Program-made: the position numbers and the translations under genes
From: Melioribacteraceae bacterium 4301-Me
GTDB lineage: Bacteria > Bacteroidota > Ignavibacteria > Ignavibacteriales > Melioribacteraceae
Length of the DNA stretch: 64,000 bases
Assembly: GCA_041538185.1 (NCBI GenBank)
Contig: JBGORM010000001.1
Span: 558,001 to 622,000, forward strand
Direction of reading: 5' to 3'
Shown here: positions 26,149 to 35,157 of the stretch, one piece after another
How the letters are laid out: every line of letters starts with the position of its first letter
Position numbering within the stretch: position 1 is the first letter of the stretch
The notes under the pieces: model-generated
What the model saw: only the letters and a program-made list of their open reading frames with translations
Databases searched by the model: none
Told to the model about the DNA's origin: nothing

Positions 26149-27789
26149 ATGCTGTTATATAAAAATTATTACTATTTGTTGAGATGTGTAGATGAACTAA
26201 GTAATAAATTAAAAAACAAGAAAATCTTTTCCGCCTTTTCACAAGAAAAAGAGCAGCTATATTTCCATATTCCTATAGACAATTTCCCGTATTACCATTT
26301 AGTCTTTTCAACCGATCCGAAACACTCGTTAATTTATCATAAACATACTTATCATAAGGCCAAAAAAAACGTCGCTGAATTTTTCACTAAATATCTGCCC
26401 GATAAAATTGTGGAATTTTCTATTGCTTATAATGATAGAATAGTTAAAATAGCACTGGAGGATTCAACATTGTATTTTTTAATCCGAGGCAACGACTCTA
26501 ACTTTATTTTGGTTGATAAGAATAAGTCAATTGACTTTTTTAAAAAAATTAAAGACATAGAAAAAATTGAAGAAACCAAGCAAGAAGTGCTTTCTAAAAA
26601 GTATATTTCTTCTATTGATGATTACATACTTGATATAAGCAATACTGATATTGGAAATATTAGTAAAAAACTACCATCATTAGGCAAAGATGTTTTACTG
26701 GAACTAGAAACAAGAAATTATTCTTTACCTGAAATAACAATTTTACTTAATGAAATTTATAATTCCCCTATTGCTGTGTTTCATTCGCAAGAACATAAAG
26801 AGACTATTTTTATTCCTTCTACCTTTAAAATGATTCATTTGCCGGATAATGCTAACACTTTTAATAATTACTTGGATGCAGCAAGTCATTATTTAGCACT
26901 ATTAAACAAAACTTCTAATTATAACTTACTACTCGAAGCAATTCAAAAACATGTTAAGAAAGAATTAGAAAAAGTGTCAAATAAACTGAATAACTTAAAA
27001 GCTAAAATTGAGGCAGGCTCTAAAGAAAATGAATACAATTTTTACGGTAACCTTTTGCTAACTAATCTTAATAAATTATCTAAGGGAATGAGTGAAATCG
27101 AGCTTGATGATTATCGATTTAATAAAAAAATAAAAATAAAATTAGATCCAAAACTTTTGCCTGCAGAAAATGCTCAGTCTTTTTTTGAAAAGGCAAAATC
27201 TGAAAAAATAAATTATTCTAAATCAGTTGAGCTTTACAACTCTGCTCTAAGATCGTATGAAAAATTAACTGAGTACAGCAATATTCTAAATTCTAATCCT
27301 TCAATTGATAAGTTAGAGGAATTAAAATTAATGTTAAATATTAATTTCCCTTCCACTAATACTAAAGAAAATAAAAAAGATGGAACGAAATTGTTCTTAG
27401 AAAATAAATTCAGACACTTTGTTATTGATGGCGCTTACCACCTTTTTGTAGGAAAAGATAGCAAAAGTAATGATGTCTTAACCACAAGATTCGCCAAACA
27501 AAATGATTATTGGTTTCATGCGAGAGGTTATACTGGCTCTCACGTTGTTTTACGCGTTGATAATCCTAAATCGGGAATTCCAAAATCTGTAATTAAAAAT
27601 GCTGCTTCTGTTGCTGCATTTTACAGTAAAGCTAAAACTTCTTCGCTTGTACCAGTAAGCTATACGCTTAAAAAATTTGTTAGAAAAAATAAAAAATTAG
27701 AAGTTGGTCAAGTAATAATAGAACGAGAAGAAGTTATTTTGGCAAAACCAGAAATACCACCAAACTGCATCATTGTTACGGATAATTAA
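26149..27789 (+). CDS. NFACT-family protein (RqcH-like)
   Basis: A 546-residue protein with the NFACT domain order: NFACT-N, a central helical/coiled-coil part (about residues 270-400, KKELEKVSNKLNNLKAKIE), and the C-terminal NFACT-R (DUF814) domain with NDYWFHARGYTGSHVVLR. Asp96-Arg97 in AYNDRIVKIAL matches the functionally essential Asp-Arg pair of B. subtilis RqcH. RqcH binds stalled 50S subunits and tRNA-Ala and adds Ala tails. The same role is plausible here but not shown; some NFACT proteins have been annotated as fibronectin-binding without good cause. Confidence 0.85.
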   Translation: MLLYKNYYYLLRCVDELSNKLKNKKIFSAFSQEKEQLYFHIPIDNFPYYHLVFSTDPKHSLIYHKHTYHKAKKNVAEFFTKYLPDKIVEFSIAYNDRIVKIALEDSTLYFLIRGNDSNFILVDKNKSIDFFKKIKDIEKIEETKQEVLSKKYISSIDDYILDISNTDIGNISKKLPSLGKDVLLELETRNYSLPEITILLNEIYNSPIAVFHSQEHKETIFIPSTFKMIHLPDNANTFNNYLDAASHYLALLNKTSNYNLLLEAIQKHVKKELEKVSNKLNNLKAKIEAGSKENEYNFYGNLLLTNLNKLSKGMSEIELDDYRFNKKIKIKLDPKLLPAENAQSFFEKAKSEKINYSKSVELYNSALRSYEKLTEYSNILNSNPSIDKLEELKLMLNINFPSTNTKENKKDGTKLFLENKFRHFVIDGAYHLFVGKDSKSNDVLTTRFAKQNDYWFHARGYTGSHVVLRVDNPKSGIPKSVIKNAASVAAFYSKAKTSSLVPVSYTLKKFVRKNKKLEVGQVIIEREEVILAKPEIPPNCIIVTDN

Positions 27790-27835
27790 CTTCCCTATAA
27801 ATTGCCCAAAGATATGATTCTTGTTAATTTGCAAC

Positions 27836-28351
27836 ATGAAATTAGTGAATGTAGACAAAAAAAAATTTTTTTTGATAATTCTCGTTTCTGTTATTACTGG
27901 CTTAATTTACAATTGGCTTTCGCCAGATGGATTAAGTTTAATTCGTATACAAAATTCTTTACGAAGTTTGTCCAATGCTAATGCTGATTTAAACAGTCTA
28001 ATTAATTCTAACAAAAACTTTATCTTAAAAATTTCATTGAAACAAGCATATAAGATTTATCAAGATTCAATATGTTTGTTTATTGATGCTCGTGATAGAT
28101 GGGAATATGCAAAAGGACATATACCTAATGCCGTAAATATTGCAGAATACAAATTTGAACCTTCAATGCCATTAATAAAGTCACTTAACAAAAATGTATG
28201 TTATGTAATTTATTGTGGAGGAAATGACTGTGAAGTAAGTTTAAGATTAGCAACTGAAATGAGCAAAATTGGTTTTGCTAAATTGTTTGTTTTTGAAGGT
28301 GGCTGGAATGACTGGCTTAAAGCAAATTACCCAATTGAAAGCGAAGAATAG
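27836..28351 (+). CDS. Membrane-anchored rhodanese-like protein
   Basis: A 171-residue protein with an N-terminal membrane anchor (FFLIILVSVITGLIYNWL, about residues 10-28) and a single rhodanese domain outside the membrane. The motif LFIDARDRWEYAKGHIPNA and the active-site loop IYCGGNDCE, with Cys in the usual position, indicate a potential sulfurtransferase. The ATG at 27836 is preferred over an in-frame TTG at 27821. The next gene, two bases later, is a MauE/DoxX-type protein; this pair recurs and suggests a periplasmic thiol or sulfur function. Confidence 0.85.
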   Translation: MKLVNVDKKKFFLIILVSVITGLIYNWLSPDGLSLIRIQNSLRSLSNANADLNSLINSNKNFILKISLKQAYKIYQDSICLFIDARDRWEYAKGHIPNAVNIAEYKFEPSMPLIKSLNKNVCYVIYCGGNDCEVSLRLATEMSKIGFAKLFVFEGGWNDWLKANYPIESEE

Positions 28352-28353
28352 AA

Positions 28354-28794
28354 ATGAAATTTACACGAGATACTTTTTTCCTCATCATTAGAATATTCCT
28401 CTCTTTCCTGTTTATTTTTTCTGGAATTGAAAAAATAAAAGACCCCAATGCTTTTGCTGCTGCAATTACAAATTATCACATACTTCCTAATTTTCTTATT
28501 AATTTTTTTGCAATCTCATTACCTTGGATCGAAACTTTTACAGGCATATTGTTGCTTTTCAAATTTTTCGAAAAAGAAAATTTATGTATAATTTTTTCTA
28601 TGTTAAGTGTTTTTACTATTGCAGTAGTTGTAGCATTAATTAGAGGTATAAATATCGACTGCGGGTGTTTTGGAACTCTTAACAGTGAAAAAGTGGGGGT
28701 TCAAAAAATTGTAGAAAACATTTTAATTCTTGTAATAACAGCAGTTCTTTTTATTTACGACGATAAAAAACTAACAGTTAATAAAGACAAATAG
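28354..28794 (+). CDS. MauE/DoxX-family membrane protein
   Basis: A 146-residue protein with four membrane helices. FIFSGIEKIKDPNAFAAAITNYHILP and IETFTGILLL are typical of the DoxX/MauE superfamily, and the loop IDCGCFGTL carries the conserved Cys-Gly-Cys of MauE-type members. MauE-like proteins are thought to handle disulfides or electrons across the membrane, somewhat like VKOR/DsbD. Coupling to the rhodanese gene upstream (two-base gap) fits that idea. Start ATG has little ribosome site, consistent with coupling. Confidence 0.82.
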   Translation: MKFTRDTFFLIIRIFLSFLFIFSGIEKIKDPNAFAAAITNYHILPNFLINFFAISLPWIETFTGILLLFKFFEKENLCIIFSMLSVFTIAVVVALIRGINIDCGCFGTLNSEKVGVQKIVENILILVITAVLFIYDDKKLTVNKDK

Positions 28795-28798
28795 TTAA

Positions 28799-29836
28799 TT
28801 GATAACAATAAATAAAAATAATGTAAGGAAAATATTAATAATAAAGCTTAGAGGGATAGGCGATGTTGTTTTATCTACAATTGTTTTGAAAAACCTAAAA
28901 AGAGATTTCCCTCACAGTGAAATATCTTACTTAACTGAAAAACATTCAGCTCAAGTATTGAAAAATCTTCCTCAGTTAAGACATGTCTATTATTTTGAAA
29001 AATTAACTCTTCTTCAAAAAGTCAAATTTTTTTTACTAATAAGATATATTAAGTTTGACCTAATTTTAGATTTTTATTCTAATCCTACTACTGCGTTATT
29101 AACTTTTTTCAGCGGAGCAATTTATAGGGCTGGATTTCCTTATAAAGGGAGAAAATACGCATATAATCTTTATGGACCAATTGAAAGAAATAAGTACCAT
29201 GCTGCTATGCTTCATCTTGAATTCTTAAAAAGAATTGGTCTTTCTGCCAACGAATCAGAGCTTTTATTTTTATTAGATAAAAATGCTAATTCGTTTGCAA
29301 GTAATTTATTATCTAATTTAATAATAGATAAAAAATCGCTAGTTGGGATTTGTCCTACTGGCGGTTGGGAGTCAAAAAAGTGTGACCCAATTAAATTGGC
29401 TGAAATTGCCGATAACTTAATCAACAAATACAAAATTAATGTTATAATTCTTTGGGGACCCGGCGATGAGTCAGATGCAAATGAAATAAAACATTTAATG
29501 AAAAATAATGCTTATCTTGCTCCCAAAACTACTATCTTAGAAATGGCAGCTATTATCGCTAAGTGTAAGTTCGTAATTTGCAATGATAGCGGTCCAATGC
29601 ATATTTCTGTAGCGTTAGACGTGCCTGTACTTGCCTTGTTTGGTCCTACTGACCCTATTTTACAAGGACCTTTTGGTGAAAAACATGAGTGGGTGAATTT
29701 AGAAGAATTAGATTGTATAAAGTGTAACTTGCTGAAATGCCCTAAAAACCATGAATGCTTTTTGAATCTTCCTATTAATAAAATAATGACTAAAGTAGAT
29801 TTGTTAATTAAAAAAAATGAAATTGAGCTTGATTAA
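28799..29836 (+). CDS. Glycosyltransferase family 9 (heptosyltransferase-like), first of three
   Basis: A 345-residue GT-B enzyme of the heptosyltransferase family. It starts with TTG at 28799, four bases after the previous gene. Motifs are ILIIKLRGIGDVVLSTIVLKNLK at the N-terminus (KLRGIGDVVLS), VGICPTGGWESKKC for the donor site, and CNDSGPMHISVALDVPVLALFGPTDP near the C-terminus. A four-Cys cluster (LDCIKCNLLKCPKNHEC) near the end is common in the family. It likely adds heptose or another sugar to the LPS core; donor and acceptor are unknown. The 3' end overlaps the next gene by 20 bases. Confidence 0.88.
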   Translation: MITINKNNVRKILIIKLRGIGDVVLSTIVLKNLKRDFPHSEISYLTEKHSAQVLKNLPQLRHVYYFEKLTLLQKVKFFLLIRYIKFDLILDFYSNPTTALLTFFSGAIYRAGFPYKGRKYAYNLYGPIERNKYHAAMLHLEFLKRIGLSANESELLFLLDKNANSFASNLLSNLIIDKKSLVGICPTGGWESKKCDPIKLAEIADNLINKYKINVIILWGPGDESDANEIKHLMKNNAYLAPKTTILEMAAIIAKCKFVICNDSGPMHISVALDVPVLALFGPTDPILQGPFGEKHEWVNLEELDCIKCNLLKCPKNHECFLNLPINKIMTKVDLLIKKNEIELD

Positions 29837-30911
29837 AAAAATTGAGATTTTCTTAAAAAAAATATTCTTAAAAATATTATTAATTGGGAACCCTAAAAGC
29901 AACAATAACCAATTAGTAAAGTTTGATTCTAATTCAAAAATATTGTTTATAAGACTTAATAGAATTGGCGATGCTCTTGTTTCCACCCCGCTTCTTCAAA
30001 TCATCAAGAAAAATCTAAAGTGTAAAACAATTGTACTTGCTAGTGCCAGCAATTATTTTGTTTTTCAGAATAATGAACTTTGTGATAAATTAATAGTTTT
30101 CCAGAAGAGCTTAAAGAATTTCGTTAAATTAATCCATCGTCTAAATTCTGAAGATTTAACAGCTGTAGTTGATCTTCATGATGATATTTCAACTACAGTT
30201 AGTTTTATTTTAGCTTTGTTGAAAGCTCCTATTAAAATAGGTTTTAAAAAAGGAAATGAAAGTTTATATACTCATTTAGTTGTAAAACTTGACACTCAGA
30301 AACATCATATTATTGATAGATTAATGGAGTTTGCCAAGTTTTTTAATGTAAAAACAAATTCATCTGATATAAATGTTTACTATAAACCAGACCAAAAATC
30401 GTTGCAAAGTGCGAAGGCGTTTTTAAAAAAAAGTTTTGCTAAACAAAAATTTTTACTGGGTATAAACATTTCTGCTGGCAGTCAAGCGCGTTTTTGGGGA
30501 ATAAGAAAATATAAAGAGCTAATCAATTCCTTAATAAAATATGATTTAAACATTCTTATATTATGTCAAAAAAGTGATTTAGCTAAAGCCAAAGAAATTT
30601 CTAACAATTATTTGCCAATTTTTTATAGTGATAATTTTGATGAATTTGCAGCAATGATTTCTCAACTGAACTTACTCTTTACACCGGATACATCCATTGT
30701 TCATGTTGCTTCTTCATTCAAAATTCCAATGTTTGGTCTCTATGTAAAATACAACACTGAAGATGTTATTTGGTATCCATACAAATCCGATTACGAATGT
30801 ATAATTACAAAAGAGCCTACATTAAAAAATATAAGTAGTGAAAAGGTAATACAAAAATTAATACCATTTTTGGAGAAGTATTTATATGACGAAACAACCA
30901 CCAGAGTGTAA
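29817..30911 (+). CDS. Glycosyltransferase family 9, second of three
   Basis: A 364-residue GT9 enzyme. After a basic, amphipathic N-terminal extension (about residues 1-35, LIKKIEIFLKKIFLKILL), which may bind the membrane surface, come KILFIRLNRIGDALVSTPLLQI, LGINISAGSQARFWG and FTPDTSIVHVASSFKIPMFGLY. In contrast to the other two copies, it lacks the C-terminal cysteine cluster. Overlaps with both neighbours (20 and 26 bases) show one translational unit. The role is probably in LPS core or another surface glycan; substrate unknown. Confidence 0.86.
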   Translation: MKLSLIKKIEIFLKKIFLKILLIGNPKSNNNQLVKFDSNSKILFIRLNRIGDALVSTPLLQIIKKNLKCKTIVLASASNYFVFQNNELCDKLIVFQKSLKNFVKLIHRLNSEDLTAVVDLHDDISTTVSFILALLKAPIKIGFKKGNESLYTHLVVKLDTQKHHIIDRLMEFAKFFNVKTNSSDINVYYKPDQKSLQSAKAFLKKSFAKQKFLLGINISAGSQARFWGIRKYKELINSLIKYDLNILILCQKSDLAKAKEISNNYLPIFYSDNFDEFAAMISQLNLLFTPDTSIVHVASSFKIPMFGLYVKYNTEDVIWYPYKSDYECIITKEPTLKNISSEKVIQKLIPFLEKYLYDETTTRV

Positions 30912-32028
30912 AAATTTTACCGGTTACAAACCTTGTTTTCCTAATTACAACTGCTGGGAAAACGGCTGTAAAGAGATGAACCCAATCGGGACAAAAATAT
31001 TGATTATAAACTTAGATGCTATGGGCGACGTATTAATGACTACAGCTCAGCTTCATGCAATTAAAAGAAAATATCCACAGTCAACCATTTGGTGGCTTAC
31101 TTTAAATAATGCTAAAGACCTATTGGTTAATAATCAGTATATCGATAAAATACTAACATACGATAGCGAATCATTAAGTATTTTGCAATCGATGGAATTT
31201 GACATTGTTATGAATGCTGATAAATCATTGCGTGCAGGCTCAGTAACTATGAACGTTAAAGCCGCAAAAAAATTAGGATTTGGAATTAATAATTACGGAC
31301 AAATTATCCCTCTCAACAGCGGCGCTGAATATAATTATAAAATGGGATTGGATGATAATCTTAAATTCAAAATTAATCAACGCACTAAGCAAGATTACTT
31401 AGCTGAAACTTTTGAGCTTGATTATAAACGTGATAAATACATTTTTAATTTTACTGAAGAAGAGATTCTTTTCATAGAAAAATATAAAAATGAAATTGGT
31501 ATAAAAGACAGCGATGAAATTATCGGATTTAATACCGGTTGCTCTCTTCTTTATCCTAATAAGAAAATGACAATTGAACAACATATTGCATTAATTGAAA
31601 AATTTCTCTCATTCAATCGATTTAAAATAATGCTGCTGGGTGGCAAAGAAGATCAAGAAAGAAATTCAATAATAGCTGACGCGTTTAATAATAAAGTTAT
31701 TAATACACCTGTAAATGAAGGAGTAAGAAAAGGAGCTTGCTATGAAAGCATACCTCAAGTTGTAATTACCGGCGATTCTTTCGGTATGCACTTAGCAATA
31801 GCTTTGGGAAAATATGTAATCGCATGGTTTGGTTTAAGCTGCTGGACAGAAATTGACTTGTATGACAATGGCATAAAACTAATACCAGAGGGACTTTTCT
31901 GTGCACCTTGCTGGAAAAAAGTTTGCCCATATAACCTTGAGTGTATACAAATGATTGACCTTGAAAAAATAGTTAATGAAACACTAAAGTATTTCGATAT
32001 GAGAAAGCATGAGAAGACAAAGAATTAA
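30886..32028 (+). CDS. Glycosyltransferase family 9 with N-terminal cysteine cluster, third of three
   Basis: A 380-residue GT9 enzyme. The first 30 residues hold four cysteines (PPECKNFTGYKPCFPNYNC and the following ENGC), and another group lies near the C-terminus (FCAPCWKKVCPYNLEC); the pattern suggests a structural metal or Fe-S site. Between them are ILIINLDAMGDVLMTTAQLHA, the donor-side GFNTGCSLLYPNK and ITGDSFGMHLAIALGKYVIAWFG. GGAG lies at good spacing before the ATG inside the previous gene. It is more divergent from the other two than they are from each other, and may serve a different glycan. Confidence 0.85.
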   Translation: MTKQPPECKNFTGYKPCFPNYNCWENGCKEMNPIGTKILIINLDAMGDVLMTTAQLHAIKRKYPQSTIWWLTLNNAKDLLVNNQYIDKILTYDSESLSILQSMEFDIVMNADKSLRAGSVTMNVKAAKKLGFGINNYGQIIPLNSGAEYNYKMGLDDNLKFKINQRTKQDYLAETFELDYKRDKYIFNFTEEEILFIEKYKNEIGIKDSDEIIGFNTGCSLLYPNKKMTIEQHIALIEKFLSFNRFKIMLLGGKEDQERNSIIADAFNNKVINTPVNEGVRKGACYESIPQVVITGDSFGMHLAIALGKYVIAWFGLSCWTEIDLYDNGIKLIPEGLFCAPCWKKVCPYNLECIQMIDLEKIVNETLKYFDMRKHEKTKN

Positions 32029-32911
32029 TTTGTTAGATAAATACAAATCTATTAAGCGTCCTCTTATCTTGGATGGTGCTATGGGAAGTTTATTGCAACA
32101 AAGAGGTATCAACACAAGCAACCCTTTGTGGTCATCTATAGCAAATTTTACTCACAAAAATTTAGTTAAACAAATTCATCTGGAATATATTAAAAGTGGC
32201 GCTGAAATAATAACTACAAACACTTTTAGGACGAACCCCTTAGCTTTCGAAAAAAGCGACTTGCAAATTAGTTATCATGATTTCATAAAGAATTCAATTT
32301 CCAATGCCATTGAAGCCGTTGAAAATAAAGAAATAATAATTGCAGGCTCAAATGCACCTGCTGAAGATTGTTACCAAAAGAGTCGAACTATAACAATTGA
32401 TAAATTAGAATACAATCACAAGAAACATATTGAACTACTATGGGAAAATGGTGTCGACGTTATTTGGAATGAAACACAAAGTCATTGGGATGAAATTAAA
32501 ATAATATGCGAATTTTGCTCTGCAAATAATTTGCCTTTTGTTGTAAACCTTTTTTTTGATAGTGAGTTAAAATTGCTGAGCGGTGAACCACTGATTGAAG
32601 CTATAAAATTTATTGAATCATATACACCTGTAGCAATAGGATTAAATTGCATCCAGTATTCATTAATAAAAGCTTTTTTTAATGAGAATTCTTTCAACTA
32701 TAATTGGGGATTTTATCTTAATTGTGGCCCTGATAACATTGATTTAACTGTTCAACAGCAAATTACATGCGCTGTTAATGAAAAAGAATATTTGGAAATA
32801 ATTAAAGAATATCTTCATCTTTCTCCAATTTATGTGGGTGCTTGCTGCGGTTCTAATCCTAACCATATAAAAGAAATAAAAAATTACTTAGATGAACTCT
32901 ATAAACATTAA
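32009..32911 (+). CDS. Homocysteine S-methyltransferase family protein
   Basis: A 300-residue zinc enzyme of the MHT/BHMT (MmuM-like) family. ILDGAMGSLLQQRG opens the barrel, ITTNTFRTNP follows, and the three zinc cysteines are at LNC (near residue 214) and GACCGS (near 279-280). It transfers a methyl group to homocysteine; the methyl donor may be S-methylmethionine, SAM or a betaine. It stands alone, without MetF or cobalamin-binding modules, so it is not the N-terminal piece of a split MetH visible here. It overlaps the GT9 and ispE genes by 20 bases each. Confidence 0.87.
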   Translation: MRRQRINLLDKYKSIKRPLILDGAMGSLLQQRGINTSNPLWSSIANFTHKNLVKQIHLEYIKSGAEIITTNTFRTNPLAFEKSDLQISYHDFIKNSISNAIEAVENKEIIIAGSNAPAEDCYQKSRTITIDKLEYNHKKHIELLWENGVDVIWNETQSHWDEIKIICEFCSANNLPFVVNLFFDSELKLLSGEPLIEAIKFIESYTPVAIGLNCIQYSLIKAFFNENSFNYNWGFYLNCGPDNIDLTVQQQITCAVNEKEYLEIIKEYLHLSPIYVGACCGSNPNHIKEIKNYLDELYKH

Positions 32912-33731
32912 AGCTCCGGCCAAAATTAATATAGGATTGTTCGTTATTTCTAAAAGAAAAGATGGGTTTCATAATATTTACACCTTATTCTACCCTATTA
33001 ACGATTTATACGATGAATTAAGTTTTACAAAATCAGAAATGTTTATTTTCAGCAGCAATGCTAAAGATTTAACTGAGGACGACTCTAATTTAATTATAAA
33101 AGCAAAAAGTATTATTGAAAAGTACGTCAAACAAAAAATTAATGTGGCAATAAATCTAAAGAAGCGAATCCCTATTGGAGGCGGGTTGGGAGGCGGCAGC
33201 TCTGACGCAGCTGCAACTTTAATCTCGCTAAATAAACTTTATAAATTAAATTTAACGAAAGAAGTATTGCTTTCAATGGCGCTTAAATTGGGTTCTGATG
33301 TGCCTTTTTTCCTTAATAAAAAAAGTGCTGTCGGCAGTTCAAGAGGAGAAGTTTTACAAGAGATACCTTTGAAGATTGATAAGCCTATTTTAATAGTCAA
33401 TCCTGGTATTAGTATTTCTACAAAGGAGGCTTTTGCTAATGTCGTCCCTTCTCCAGTTCAATTTGATTACTTTGACTTAGTTAAAAACAATTCAATTGAT
33501 TATCAAAAAATGAATGAATTTCTGCATAATGTATTTGAAGACTATATTTTTGCAAATTATAAAGAGATTGGAGAAATCAAAAAAAAGATGTACTCTGCTG
33601 GCGCACTATTTAGTTTAATGACTGGTACAGGTTCTACGGTTTATGGTATTTTTAACAACATAAATGAAGCTGAAAATGCATATAACTCTTTCCCCAAAAA
33701 TTATTTTAGATTTATAAGCTGTCCTTATTAA
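32892..33731 (+). CDS. ispE: 4-diphosphocytidyl-2-C-methyl-D-erythritol kinase
   Basis: A 279-residue GHMP kinase of the non-mevalonate isoprenoid pathway. It has the opening KAPAKINIGLFVISKRKDGFH (read as APAKINIGL and KRKDGFH), the ATP loop PIGGGLGGGSSDAAATL, and LGSDVPFFL. Length and order are canonical. It ends the forward run that begins at 24883; its stop lies 16 bases from the end of the convergent histidine kinase gene with no clear terminator between. Confidence 0.94.
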   Translation: MNSINIKAPAKINIGLFVISKRKDGFHNIYTLFYPINDLYDELSFTKSEMFIFSSNAKDLTEDDSNLIIKAKSIIEKYVKQKINVAINLKKRIPIGGGLGGGSSDAAATLISLNKLYKLNLTKEVLLSMALKLGSDVPFFLNKKSAVGSSRGEVLQEIPLKIDKPILIVNPGISISTKEAFANVVPSPVQFDYFDLVKNNSIDYQKMNEFLHNVFEDYIFANYKEIGEIKKKMYSAGALFSLMTGTGSTVYGIFNNINEAENAYNSFPKNYFRFISCPY

Positions 33732-33747
33732 TAAAATCATTTTTGAA

Positions 33748-35127
33748 TCAAATATCATAGGGTAAAAACACTCTAACAACTGTGCCGCTTCCCTCTTGTC
33801 CTTTTAGTTTGGATGGACTGTCTATCTCAATTCTGCCATTATGTTTTTCTATAATTTCTTTAACTAATGTTAATCCTAATCCACTTCCTTCGATTGCAGT
33901 TTTTTCTATATTGCTTGCTCTGTAAAATTGATTAAAAACATTGTTTAGCTCGTCTTTGGGTATTCCTCTTCCGTTATCATTAATTTCGATTATCACTTGG
34001 TTTTGATTGTCGTAGAGCTCAATTAATATTTGTCCATTGTGATAATTATACTTTATTGCATTATTTAATATATTCGATATTGCTAATTCAAGTAAGATTT
34101 TATCTCCACGAAAAGTCTTGATATGATTTCGGTTATCAATAAAGTCAATACTAATGTTCTTATTCTTTGCATACTCAGACTGTTTTTCTATCACTATATT
34201 AATAAAAGACTTAAGCTCTATTTCCTCTAACGTTCTTAAATTTAAGAGCTTCAGTTTAGAAATTCGCAGTATATTGTTCACTAGTTCAACAGCTTCTTCA
34301 TTTCTTAATTTGGCTCTGTAAAGCTTTTGTCTTATCGTTTCATTTAACGTCCCAATATAATATTTAATTACAACATCAAGCAGTGAATGAACAGCAGAAA
34401 TTGGTGTTTTTAATTCATGTACTATTCCAATAATATATTTCTCTTTTGATTTTTCAGCTTCGTTTAGTGCAGCAAGTGAATTGTATAATTGTTTCTCCCT
34501 TTGGTAAAGTTCATGGGCTATTTTATTCGTTATATATACAGTTGCTATCATTGCAAATCCAAAAATAATCATGAATAGCACATCGAATTTTAGTGTCTTT
34601 TCTGGCAAAGTTAAATATAATCCATTCATTGTATAGGTAGCTATCAAATTCGTTCTTTGCAAAAGAATTAGAATTCCAAATATTATTACAATAAAAACTG
34701 CCATTAGGTAAACTATATAACCGGGTAAGATTATACTGCCAATAATCATATGAAATATAAAAAAAATGTAAAGCGGTGATTCAATTGTCCCTGTATAATA
34801 AACCAAAAACATTAGTGCAGTTACATCCAAAATCATCTGAAGAAGAGATAAATGAAGCGGATTAAATTTTCCCCTTTCATTGTATGTATTTTTTTTAACA
34901 ATACCTACGACTATATTGTATGAAGTAATAAATAGACTGATAAGAATTATTGCAATTATTTGAGTTTTGCTAAAAGAGAACTCTAAAAACAATTCACTGG
35001 AAATCAAGAAGGATAACAAAAATAATACAGCTATATACCTTAGTTTAATAAACCAATTATTCCTTTTTTGGATAGTTTCCCAAAATTCATCATATTGAGA
35101 AGCCCATTCTGGGACTAACTTAATCAT
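33748..35127 (-). CDS. Membrane histidine kinase at the end of the hydrogenase operon
   Basis: A 459-residue sensor kinase. The first 200 residues contain about six membrane helices (LRYIAVLFLLSFLISSELFL and onward) with short loops and no periplasmic domain, so any signal is probably sensed within the membrane or by a partner. The HisKA box is GIVHELKTPISAVHSLLD with phospho-His near residue 234; the ATPase has NNAIKYNY (N), DNGRGIP (G1) and GSGLGLTLVKEIIEKHNG (G2). It starts 30 bases after the hydrogenase large subunit. The receiver protein encoded as first gene of the same operon is its likely partner. Confidence 0.9.
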   Translation of the reverse strand: MIKLVPEWASQYDEFWETIQKRNNWFIKLRYIAVLFLLSFLISSELFLEFSFSKTQIIAIILISLFITSYNIVVGIVKKNTYNERGKFNPLHLSLLQMILDVTALMFLVYYTGTIESPLYIFFIFHMIIGSIILPGYIVYLMAVFIVIIFGILILLQRTNLIATYTMNGLYLTLPEKTLKFDVLFMIIFGFAMIATVYITNKIAHELYQREKQLYNSLAALNEAEKSKEKYIIGIVHELKTPISAVHSLLDVVIKYYIGTLNETIRQKLYRAKLRNEEAVELVNNILRISKLKLLNLRTLEEIELKSFINIVIEKQSEYAKNKNISIDFIDNRNHIKTFRGDKILLELAISNILNNAIKYNYHNGQILIELYDNQNQVIIEINDNGRGIPKDELNNVFNQFYRASNIEKTAIEGSGLGLTLVKEIIEKHNGRIEIDSPSKLKGQEGSGTVVRVFLPYDI

Positions 35128-35157
35128 TATTTCCCTTAGTTAATGATGCAATTTGCA

